Shown here piece after piece: positions 55,490-64,000 of a stretch of DNA of 64,000 nucleotides (its first letter is position 1; each line of letters begins with the position of its first letter). Made by a program: the position numbers and the translations under genes. The notes under the pieces were generated by a model. That model saw only the letters and a program-made list of their open reading frames with translations, did not search any database and was not told the DNA's origin. Location: contig JADANN010000146.1 of NCBI GenBank assembly GCA_018806985.1, forward strand, positions 124,001 to 188,000, written 5' to 3'. This DNA comes from Angiostrongylus vasorum. Lineage: Eukaryota; Nematoda; Chromadorea; Rhabditida; Metastrongylidae.

Positions 55490-55690
55490 TTCGGCTCATT
55501 TGAGGTGCTCAACTGAGCAAGATCCCCGGTTCAATGCGACATGAAGACGTCACATCGAGAAGAGGAACAACTGTGGACCATCGACAAGGATCGTCGGCTC
55601 TGATGAAGACGAAGACGTCAAAACGTTAGCCGAATAACCATCTCTTATCAGCACCGTGTAAGCCCAACAATATAAACAAATGTTAATATG
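55490..55690 (+). mobile_element. Hammerhead-type Penelope-like repeat (family E)
   Basis: 5'-truncated copy with AACAACTGTGGACCATCGAC, a nearly complete hammerhead and the 3' tail CACCGTGTAAGCCCAACAA. Confidence 0.72.
55594..55633 (+). ncRNA. Small hammerhead ribozyme with perfect stems, one core change
   Basis: Stem I pairs UCGGCU (55594-55599) perfectly with AGCCGA (55628-55633). CUGAUGA follows at 55600-55606. Stem II pairs GACG with CGUC. GAAA has become AAAA (G12 lost), then CGUU. Six perfect stem-I pairs flanking the core are the clearest structural proof that this motif is a hammerhead. The G12 change should abolish cleavage. Confidence 0.7.
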
Positions 55691-56059
55691 ATAGTTTATA
55701 TTCAGAAAGAATGTACACCTCTAGATTTTCTTTGCTTAAGCTTCTTCTTCATTCAATTTCGTTTCCTAGAGTTTGCATGGACTCAACGGGATATTTGCCT
55801 AAGCAAGAAAAAAAAGCTGTAATAGCATCTTCGAGTTAGATGTATCAAAAATATCTAAGTCACTTGGTTTTGAATGCTACCTTTTTTTAACATTTGGTGA
55901 AGGAATTGTTTTCTTTAGCTCTATGGAAGACTTTTGGCCAAGTAGGGAGTTGAACATTTCACTAAAACTGAGATTTAAACGGGGTCTGAGAAATAAACTG
56001 TTACATTAGTTATGGAAGAAGAGAAAATCAAATTATTAAAACTTTGGGTAGAGCAATAG

Positions 56060-56350
56060 TTGCTAATGCTGTCGATCAGGAAACATAGGCGTTAGTTCGA
56101 CCACTGCCTTAAAGCTTTCCTCCGATCTACGCCAGAACGCTTTAGCTTGGATATCTCTAAAATTGCAAGGAGAATTGACTTGACAAGCATTGCGCGACAT
56201 TCATAATGTAGACGAAATCCTCAAGCTGCAGCTGAAGCTACCCTCGAAATGTTCGAAGACTTTTGTGAACGATGAATGCTAGGAAATCGAATCGAATGCA
56301 AGAAGTGCTGGGATCCGCACAGTAGATGTGCCGACAGGTCATATGAAATA
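56060..56350 (+). mobile_element. Family C SINE, diverged
   Basis: GACGAAATCCTCAAGCTGCA and GAAGTGCTGGGATCCGCACA mark the C tail. The head is a remnant (GTTAGTTCGACCAC). Confidence 0.65.
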
Positions 56351-56399
56351 AGAAAACAAAAAAATTAAAACTTGTCGGTGGTCTAGAACTACGCCATAT

Positions 56400-57475
56400 T
56401 CGCCAGTGGGTCGCCATATTAGGTACTAAAGGATGTCATTGCTGTCCAGAAGTAAAATGAATGTTTGACACCTCTCGCGGTTTGACCCTCTTCGACACTT
56501 ACGCAAATACTTTGGTAGTCCGTCTTCACATCAGATCCGAACTCTAGACCATCCTTTTGTTCTCTTGTAACCGCTGTTTTCAACACAGGAGGTCAGCATC
56601 GTATATTGGGTAAGACTGTGACTCGGAAATCTGTTATGTTATATGCTGTTTGAGAAAAGAAAATTCCTAGAGAGCCGTATGAAGAACCATGCAAGCACGC
56701 TTCTCAGTCATCACCGTAATATGATAGTAGCGCTTCTGAATCGGAAGGAGGCTTACCTCGTGACAAAAATTCTGGCGACAAATCCTGTGCAGTCAACAAA
56801 ACGAGTCGTCGACCTCATATATATATATCATTAACATTCTACATTTCTTGAACAATAAACAGCTACATTCTCTTTGCCGACATGATTTTCGAAAGAAAAG
56901 GATATGGGACCACGAAATATCAGAGATAAAAGTAAACGTGGAACCCAGTTTAATAACTCATTAGCAATGTCGATGCCGGAATGTTCATTGGACAAATGGC
57001 TACGATTGTCGACGGTGTTTTTGCTGATTAGAACTGGAGACTTTTTAAGTAAAATGTAAAGGAGTTGTGGTAATTAACATTCATTGCACTTCTAAGCGGC
57101 ATGCTAAGCTCTAGGCCACATTGTTTGAAAATGTCGGCACACCACAGAAACAAAGCAGGACACACTGAACAACGCTTTTTCCTTAAATACAGACTTCCAT
57201 AATATCGTTCACATCTTGAATTGCTTATTTCTTCTTTTTCTAAAGGCTTCCCGAAAAGGTGCCTTCTAAGGGCATTAAAGAACTAAGCAATAAGGTTTTA
57301 ATAACTAATAAAATGCGAGTTAATTAAAAAGAAATGTGAAAATCGAGGAAAAGAACACGTTGTGAGGACATAGAAATATAATAAACCCAAGTCATCCAAA
57401 CCATTTTCCACTTTAATGGGCAAAGTTGTCTTCATGTCCTTTTTTCTTTTCATTTAGTTCGAAATAATGAAAGTC
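56400..57475. other. No gene recognised with confidence
   Basis: A 63-codon plus frame (56643-56834) and an opposing minus segment with a consensus donor (CACGAG|GTAAGC at 56752) compete. Neither is recognisable. Confidence 0.3.
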
Positions 57476-57479
57476 TACA

Positions 57480-57780
57480 GGATATTTTTCTCCAATCCAC
57501 AAACGCCTGTGATTGCCTCTGTGGTGAAGACCTAGAAGCGCTGCAGTGGAGTCATCCAAGGATTCCAGAGAAAATCAGCTCGATCAGTATTCGGGACTCA
57601 AATGCTTTAAACTGTCGTGCTGCATTGATCAAAACAGATTCAGCGCCCCGCGGTTTCACACACCCCGGGCGCCAGTTAAAAAGTAAACCAATATCAGGAT
57701 TCGACGCCGTCTCGGCCGACAAGCTGTACAGTCTACCCGCAAGACTCTGACCTCAAGTGGATCGAGTATCTGGTGCAGCA
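57480..57780 (+). repeat. Mixed fragments of families D and C
   Basis: ATCCACAAACGCCTGTGATT and GTGGTGAAGACCTAGAAGC are family D. AGCTCGATCAGTATTC is family C. AGTAAACCAATATCAGGATT is again D. It looks like a scrambled or nested insertion. Confidence 0.45.
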
Positions 57781-57784
57781 GCTA

Positions 57785-58355
57785 TTTTGGGATTTATTGA
57801 AAAGTAGTCATAAAAAATCACTTAATTAGAAATAATGCTGGTCTTTGTATAAGTTCTCCTGACGGAGCGATACGTAAGTTTCCAAGCATCCAGGATTATT
57901 TGCTAACGTACATGCTAATCATCAACACTTTTTAAACATATTTCCTTAAATTTGCCTCTTTTTATCTAACATCTATCATCTTGATAGAAAAAATGGATTG
58001 ATGCTTTTATCGGGAAAATACCACCTAGCAATTAAACAATATATAGAACACCATCTTATTGACAAAAGTCTATTTGTGAGACAGCAAATCCCTTTCCATT
58101 CATGAGGACATGATGGCAAGTGCCCTTTGGTGATAAGGTTGGTAAGTTTTCGGAACTTCAAAGAGGAAGAAGAAACACATGGATCCAAAAAAGTAGGACC
58201 AGTCTAGTTGGAATTGTGCAGGATCATGTGAAATTGAGCTGCTGATGACAGATCGAATAAAACTGTCCTTTTGCATTGTATACAGATAGAAGTCTTAGGT
58301 CCAATACTGAAGTTTCACTACTTTTTTTCCATTAGATTAAAATGACCGAACTTAC
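57785..58355. other. Unassigned unique segment
   Basis: A 70-codon minus frame from ATG at 58188 (MDPCVSSSSLKFRKLTNLIT) is open but unrecognised, so it is not called as a gene. Confidence 0.3.
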
Positions 58356-58357
58356 AC

Positions 58358-58700
58358 GAGGCTCATAAACACGTTTATTTCGGCTAATGTTTCGACACCG
58401 TCTTCATCAGAGTCGACGATCCACAGTTGTTCTCCTTCTCGATGTGGCGTCTTCGTAGTCGTACCGAGACGGATCTCACTCAGTAGAACACTGCACGAAT
58501 AAGGCATGCTCACCCAGCAGTGTTCTTTTATAAAGGGCGGTTGTTGTCGATATGACTATCCGCTGATAATAGTTTCTTTTTCAATAGATAATCCACCCTG
58601 CAGCAGTCTAAATTATATTAGCTAGGACAAAGTGAATATCAAAACAATTTTCAAAGCGACCATCGTATTAAGCTCAGTAGCAAAATAACCAACATTTTTT
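58358..58700 (-). mobile_element. Hammerhead-type Penelope-like repeat, left arm of inverted pair (family E)
   Basis: On the minus strand it has the full family-E layout. The hammerhead has CUGAUGA and GAAA intact, stem II shortened to GAC/GUC, and CAUU in place of CGUU. The inner edge (AAAACAATTTTCAAAGCGAC) mirrors the right arm. Confidence 0.8.
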
Positions 58701-58776
58701 TAAATTGCTGAGCTTAGGCGAGGTTGATGAACATCTTTATTGGTTTAATGGTTTTACGCTTTTAATAAACATTGGT

Positions 58777-59135
58777 TACTTTGCCACCGAGGCTAAATGA
58801 CAGTCGCTTTGAAAATTGTTTTGCAATTCGCTTTGTGCTCGCTAATATAATACGGAGTGCTGCAGGATGGATTATCTACTGAAAAACAAACTATCACCAA
58901 CGGATACTCATATCAACAACAACAGCCCTGTATAGAAGAGCGCTGCTGGGTGAGAAATCCGTGTTCGTGCGGTGTTCCACTGGCGAGAAGATCCGTCTCG
59001 GTTCCACTACGAAGACGATACATCGAGAAGAAGAACAACTGTGGACCATCGACTCGGATCATCGGCCCCGATGAAGACGAAGACATCGAAACGTTAACCG
59101 AAATAAATATCTTTATCAATCTCGTGTAAGGCCAA
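58777..59135 (+). mobile_element. Hammerhead-type Penelope-like repeat, right arm of inverted pair (family E)
   Basis: Mirror partner of 58358-58700. The hammerhead has CCGAUGA (U4 lost), a partly open stem II (GACG/CAUC) and GAAACGUU. A 90-codon frame crosses the arm and ends just past the hammerhead. Confidence 0.8.
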
Positions 59136-59204
59136 CAAATTAAAAACATGTTAGTTAAAATGAATGAATCCACAGTAAAGCAAAAAATCTAAGGTAAGAA
59201 CATT

Positions 59205-59300
59205 TTAGAAAGACCTTTTCCCTGCCCAGTAATGGTAACTGCGATCAGTCCTATCCGATGTGGTCGAATTTTCATCTTCATGAGTGGCGAGGTAATCCAT
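59205..59300 (-). CDS. Candidate terminal exon, unidentified
   Basis: A very strong acceptor (TTTCTCCTCTTTCAG) is followed by 31 open codons and TAA. The peptide begins MDYLATHEDENSTTSDRTDR and ends in SYHYWAGKRSF. The GKR near the end resembles an amidation and dibasic cleavage signal of neuropeptide precursors, but one site in a short exon is weak evidence. No other exon is placed. Confidence 0.33.
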   Translation of the reverse strand: MDYLATHEDENSTTSDRTDRSYHYWAGKRSF

Positions 59301-59392
59301 CTGAAAGAGGAGAAATTCTCATCTTTGACAAGAAATTAGAGAGATATATCTCACAAAATTGAAAAAAAACTCTCTCAACCAGCACGTAGCTA

Positions 59393-59610
59393 GAAGTGCT
59401 TCCCGAACTGAACGTTCTTAAAAAGAGCTATGCCGAGAAACAGCGAATTAAGATGGATCGAAAAGCTAACCAACTGCAGAAAAAAGCCTTGAATTTGTTC
59501 TGATACTGAGGACGAAAATATCGAGATAAGAGAGATTCAATGTAAAATTTGCAATCAAAAAAACTTGGGGCAAATGAAGGCTCTTGGTAGAGAACAACTC
59601 TAAAGATCGC
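59393..59610 (+). pseudogene. Two adjoining open frames offset by one base
   Basis: The first frame reads VLPELNVLKKSYAEKQRIKM and on to KKALNLF, then TGA at 59501-59503. The next frame over takes over within the same bases (SDTEDENIEIREIQCKICNQ, with a CxxC pair) and ends in TAA at 59602. Together they look like one charged protein broken by a frameshift. AT-rich DNA readily gives Lys/Glu-rich frames, so confidence is low. Confidence 0.22.
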
Positions 59611-60060
59611 AAGAATCACTCTGTAGTTCTAAACATACGACTCTATGAAAGTTACTGAATTCAATCTATGGTGAGGATGTCGTGGAATTTATGACAAGTG
59701 CAATTTCATAAGCCATTTCTAACTTACCACGCCCATATTTGTGCTAGATGGCAGGACAGTATGGGAGAGAATGAGAAAAGAGATTTTTATGGTTAATAAA
59801 AACCGAATAACAACAGAATACAACTGTGTTTCCATCTATAAACGACTGACCACTGTAACATACTGTAAAACATGGTCATTGCAACAAAAAAAATTACATT
59901 AATGAATGGGTTCCTATGAAATATGAAAGTCCTTGAGTGGTACTTCTTCAGAAAAGATTCGTACTGATCTCAGTACAGCTGCATTTAACAGCTAATTTGT
60001 TGGTCTAGAAAGAAACACTTTCAGTGAAGATTTGAAGCGACAGTGTTAAAGCTTTCTCAG

Positions 60061-60182
60061 ATCTTCACCACAGAAAGTTACCGGACTTCATGAATATGAA
60101 AGAAATTTTCACGCCTGCCGTTAGGTTGCTACCAAGGACCACAGCGATTGTTGATACCAGTGAACTTCTTCTGTTCGAAATG
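60061..60182 (+). CDS. Candidate exon 1 of a three-exon 3' gene end, unidentified
   Basis: The acceptor AAAGCTTTCTCAG and donor ATG|GTAACT bound 122 bases that are open throughout (LHHRKLPDFMNMKEIFTPAV, then RLLPRTTAIVDTSELLLFEM). It ends in phase 0, matching the segment at 60335. The codon mix is balanced and it is outside repeats. Function is unknown. Confidence 0.36.
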
Positions 60183-60334
60183 GTAACTCATGCTGAGAAG
60201 GAGTTTAACAACTGCACACATAAAAGTCCAGAAAAGGATAAACGGATGCCATAGATCACTGTTGTCCTATAAGAAATCTCGTCGCAAATATCGTCAAATC
60301 TTGGTGGATTGCTTGCAACGACATACCTGCACAG

Positions 60335-60374
60335 TACACTTGGAACAGTTTCCGAAAGAATTCCTGGCGAACTG
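60335..60374 (+). CDS. Candidate exon 2 of the same unidentified gene
   Basis: A 40-base segment after ATACCTGCACAG reads YTWNSFRKNSWRT and ends at ACTG|GTAAAA, one base into a codon. Its phases fit both neighbours. Short size makes it the weakest of the three. Confidence 0.25.
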
Positions 60375-60479
60375 GTAAAATACCAGCTTAAAAATAAACT
60401 ATGATTGAACCTGCACGATATTTTGTGCATATAGAGCATCCAAGCATCAGAGTAAGTAGATATCTGCACAATTTCTTAG

Positions 60480-60625
60480 TGATTATTTCGAATATTGGGG
60501 TACAGGACAAGCAGCGGCTATGGGATATTGCTCCAGGCCAACTGAACTACCCATTCTCCAGTGGTCGAAATGATGGTGCTAGAATTGTTTTTGAAAAGCT
60601 TCCTATGATCCCAAGAGGCAGATAA
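60480..60625 (+). CDS. Candidate terminal exon of the same unidentified gene
   Basis: After ACAATTTCTTAG, two bases complete a Val codon and 47 codons follow (IISNIGVQDKQRLWDIAPGQ, then LNYPFSSGRNDGARIVFEKL) to a TAA. If real, a plus-strand gene ends here, about 210 bp before a tandem block of family B repeats. Confidence 0.36.
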
Positions 60626-60834
60626 CTAGTTGTGTTGAAGATTTGGAAGCGGTGTAGCACGTCTATCGCAAGGTTGTAAGAGGAAATCAACTCGACCAGA
60701 ATTCTTTGATATTTATGGAGAAGGAGAAAATCTCCTCGGCACAATTCTTGAGTGGCTTCCGAACCCGAAGTGAAATTCAAACAACTTCGTTGATGCATGC
60801 GAGAATAGGGACCGAATGAAAAAAATGAATTATT

Positions 60835-61505
60835 GAACAACCACAATAATGCTGAGATATTCGCAAAACTCCAGACCGCAGGTGTCAATGGTGGGGATCG
60901 AAGTCGTTATAACCCTCTCTAGGTGCTAACGCGTTCACCACCACACCATGTGAATCTTTCCTTTTGCGTTTCTCTCAGCCATGTTTCGCAAGCGCTATCA
61001 GCAATCATCCATCAACGGGACTGACCTAGGGAGCCCAAACCGGCAATGAACCCAGTTAAGTTTAGGCTATAGTCGAAATCACAATGTTAACTTTTTAATT
61101 TGCCGCCTATTGCAATTTTTCACGGCAGGGTACTATGTGTGATACAACCACAATGATGCTGAGATATTTGCAAAACTCCGGACCGCAGGTGTCTGCGGTA
61201 GGGGAACGAACGCGCTATTACCATTTCCGGGGGCTAACGCGTTCACCACCACACCATGCGGTTCCTTCGATTCGCCGTTCTCTCAGCTAGTTCTATCGAC
61301 CAGACCATCAGCAGTCACCCGTCAACGGTATTGATCAAGGGAGCCCAGATCAGCAACGAACCAAATTAAGCTGAGGCTGTAGTCGAAATCACAATGTTAG
61401 CTTTTTTATTTACTGCTTACGACAATTTCTCACAGCATGGTGTTATGTGAAATACAACCCCGATGACGTTGAGATATTGGCAAAACACCGAACCGCAGAC
61501 ATTTG
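60835..61505 (-). mobile_element. Tandem array of family B, just over two units
   Basis: The unit start GCTGAGATATTTGCAAAACT recurs at about 60852, 61156 and 61467, giving periods of 304 and 311 bp. Each unit has the box-A complement CTAACGCGTTCACCACC and GGGATTGATC..GGGAGCCCA-like blocks. The third unit is cut off after about 40 bases. Confidence 0.88.
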
Positions 61506-61509
61506 AAAA

Positions 61510-61950
61510 TTAATGCACTTGTTTTTCTACCACTTTTTTTCCTCCCAACGTCATGTAGTGCAATAGTTTATTTCAAGGATATCAGTTGCTTAAATAGGAT
61601 TTTAAACAGAAATACAGTTTCGAGTTCTACAAATTTTTCTGTAAACTAATTCTATTCGTGCAGACTTTGCGAGTTTCCACTCTTAAAAATTCGTTCCTGG
61701 TGGTTTTCCATAGAATCCTGACTCTTTGAAAATTCTTCAATATCGATCACTGGCCGAATGGTTCTATAGCCCAGAAATCACGGCTCATAGAGATAATATT
61801 CCAGAGCATTTCTGGCACACCCTTTATGAATACTAGTGAATTTGGCCTTTTTATTCTAGCGATTTTCTTTGTCCTTCGAAGGGAATTCTAAACTAAGTGA
61901 GAAACTAGGAAAGAGTTAGAGGAAGAAACACGAATAATTTGCTAGAGAAT
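61510..61950. other. No gene recognised
   Basis: Unique AT-rich sequence. Confidence 0.45.
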
Positions 61951-61954
61951 GGAA

Positions 61955-62015
61955 TTTATGCTGAGGCTCGTACAACCAGTGAGGACAGGCCGTCCACGTG
62001 ACCGAGTATTTATTG
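61955..62015 (+). repeat. Family D repeat, 3' end only
   Basis: TGCTGAGGCTCGTACAACCA and GTGAGGACAGGCCGTCCACG match the 3' end of family D. Confidence 0.65.
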
Positions 62016-62097
62016 AGCAGAAATCTTTGTCTAACGCGTAACCGTATATGAATGTTGATAGTGAAGGTTTTCCTTTTCTTCATCTTATTATCGTGTA

Positions 62098-62372
62098 AAG
62101 GGCGCGTGTGGCTCAGTGGTCGGATGCGCCCTGCGGCGCACACATGGGGTCGGTCCCCGCGCCCGTGGGCTACCAAGCCTCCCATCCCTCCGGGGTCGGC
62201 AAATTCGTACCAGACTTGTCTACGAGCATAGCAGCACTGACTCGATACACATCGGTAGGCCACCGCGAGTCATTGTAAAGGCCAAATATGCATTCAATCA
62301 CCTCCAAATGATACTTAATGAAGCCGAACACATGGCGCATCCCTCAGGGTTGATCATCGCCAAAAGCTTTGT
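62098..62372 (+). mobile_element. Family A SINE, left half of a tail-to-tail pair
   Basis: Near-consensus. Box A is TGTGGCTCAGTGGTCGG and the box-B region GGGGTCGGTCCCC is changed. The tail ends AAAAGCTTTGTCC. Confidence 0.9.
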
Positions 62373-62401
62373 CCTTTTATCCGTTATTAACAAAAAAAAA
62401 T

Positions 62402-62671
62402 AAAGCTTTCGGCGTTGATCAATCCCTGAGGGATGCGCCATGCATTCGACTTCATTAAATATCATTTGGAGGTGATTGAATGCATATTTGGCCTTTGCAA
62501 TGACTCGCGGTGGCTACCAATGTATCGAACTAGTGCTCCTATCCGACCAGAGAAGTCTGGTACCAATTTACCGACTCCGCAGGGATAGAGGGCTTGGTGG
62601 GCCATGGAGGCCGAGACCGATTCTACGTGTGTGTCCAGTCGCACCTCCAACCACTGCGCCACACGCGCCCT
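62402..62671 (-). mobile_element. Family A SINE, right half of a tail-to-tail pair
   Basis: Reverse copy starting AAAGCTTTCGGCGTTGATCA and ending CACTGCGCCACACGCGCCC. Only about 30 bases, including an A-run, separate it from the forward copy. Confidence 0.9.
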
Positions 62672-62674
62672 ATC

Positions 62675-63580
62675 CCTTATTATGTTATAAAAACGGACAG
62701 ATTTTAAATAAGTCAAACTAATGGGGGAAAATGTGAGATATTCTAGTTCTACACGTTACTTTTGTCACCTCATCAATTTTCCAACGTATGGCAACATCCT
62801 CCCATCCAGTCAACCGACCATTTCGCTTCACATATATTGAATTAAACGAGAAAATTTATGAAAAAAAGCCCTTTCATATTCGTTTCAAAGCGATGTTAAT
62901 TACCTGCTGAATTCGGAAAACAGAAGAAAAAAGATAGAACAACATGTGAGACATTAGACCTAGTTCATTTCAAGGGATAAAATTCAATCATATAAAAGCA
63001 TTCATTCGATAGCATATAGCTTCTCTTTCATTCTATTTGATATCTGTGTTCTTTCTGAATTTAACCTGCTTCTACAATTCGAGAAATCTGGTCCTCGTTT
63101 TGATCGGAATCAGATATTTCATTCGTTGGTGATGAGAACTGTGGTAGAGAAATATTCTGAAAAAGTGATGTGCCTCGGATTCGCGGACATTTCAGAAAGA
63201 ATGCACATTTTATCCGTTCATTTTCATGTGGGTTTTCGTAAAGTGCAAGCAGATATATGTAAGCGGTGAACGATTTCCTTATTCGGCAAAACAATTGCCT
63301 ACTATGAGCTTTCAACGGCCTGATGCCCATCTATATATCAAGCACGGAATAAATCTCTATGCCTCAAACTCCATACTGGGCACACCTCGGAGCAGTTCGT
63401 AGCATGAGGAAAACTCGGAGGTTCGAATAATCGAATATTCGAATGTTTGATATCTCGGCAATGGTGAATCGCTACGAATTTGAAGAAAAAACAAAAGTGC
63501 TAACGCGTTTAGCATTACTGTTATTATTAATTTTTTTTCTTTCATACAACCCGTCTCTCACATCTGTGCTCATCCCATCA
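62675..63580. other. No gene recognised
   Basis: Unique sequence. Minus frames of 89 and 62 codons (63061-63330, 63357-63545) are open but unrecognised. Confidence 0.35.
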
Positions 63581-63584
63581 CTCC

Positions 63585-63910
63585 TCAAATTCGGTTCATT
63601 TCCTCACATTTATCATCTACGAAGGTCTTGCAACTTTTTACATGTGGCTTCGGCTGTTTCTTGAAGATTTTCCTTTCATCATGAATGTCGTTGAATGCTG
63701 GTCGAGTCGACTCTGTCTGAAATCCTGGGATAGCCAGGCTAGAACGTCCCCAATTGGGTTACAGAGAGGGGTTTTTTCCCGGGTAAGTCTGCCACCAATT
63801 TCCCTACCTAGGAGTGACGAGAGCCTTTGGTGAGCGTGGGGCGGGATCGAACAAACATCGTCCTTGTGATGAGTGGCATTGCTACTACTGTGCTTTCCAC
63901 TTCCTGCTAG
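63585..63910 (-). mobile_element. Family C tRNA-headed SINE
   Basis: On the minus strand box A is AAAGCACAGTAGTAGC and box B is TTGTTCGATCCC. The shared core is diverged. The tail has ATGTCGTTGAATGCTGGTCG in reverse. Confidence 0.82.
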
Positions 63911-64000
63911 AATTATTACTACTCTTGTTATTACACGACCCTAAAGCACACATATCACACTTTGCGGATTCCAGCTCCTTTTCCATTCCGATTCCCATCA

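Noticed and set aside
60835..61505. CRISPR-like spacing of repeats
   Set aside because: The period is about 305 bp with internal tRNA boxes. There are no short identical repeats with unique spacers, and the genome is eukaryotic.

Overview
The window is repeat-rich animal DNA, most likely from a nematode. The reasons are split genes with short T-rich acceptors (TTTCAG, TTTTTCTAG), one recognisable neuronal-type gene, and dense small retroelements. There is no bacterial-style gene packing, no rRNA, no intact tRNA gene and no CRISPR. The species cannot be fixed from sequence; a strongylid or hookworm-like worm is an inference.

Left end (1-3266, minus strand): three short exons encode the start of a Shaw/Kv3-type voltage-gated potassium channel (N-terminus and T1 tetramerisation domain). 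The gene runs off the left edge. Exons join in phase with GT/AG borders. Its probable start codon lies 6 nt inside an exon preceded by a strong acceptor, as expected for a trans-spliced 5' end.

The rest (about 3.3-64 kb) is intergenic or very long introns filled with five repeat families, labelled here A-E. Family A (about 270 bp, some 20 copies) and family C (about 380 bp, some 15 copies) are tRNA-headed SINEs. They carry different heads and tails but share one central core. Family B is a second tRNA-like family, in places tandem with a period of about 305 bp. Family D (about 370 bp) has no tRNA-like head. Family E is a set of Penelope-like retroelement remnants carrying small hammerhead ribozymes, several arranged as long inverted repeats. 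One copy (33.37-33.85 kb) still holds a fragment resembling a Penelope N-terminal protein region beside a core-intact hammerhead.

Scattered unique segments look like exons: at 4.1, 13.4, 23.5-23.8, 25.5-25.9, 27.9-28.3, 39.0, 53.9-54.1, 59.2 and 60.06-60.63 kb. They have splice-like borders and open frames, but I cannot name a family for any of them. Most long ATG frames in the window are read-through of SINEs and were not called as genes. The region reads as the 5' flank of an ion-channel gene, enlarged by waves of SINE and Penelope-type insertion, with possible 3' ends of other genes.
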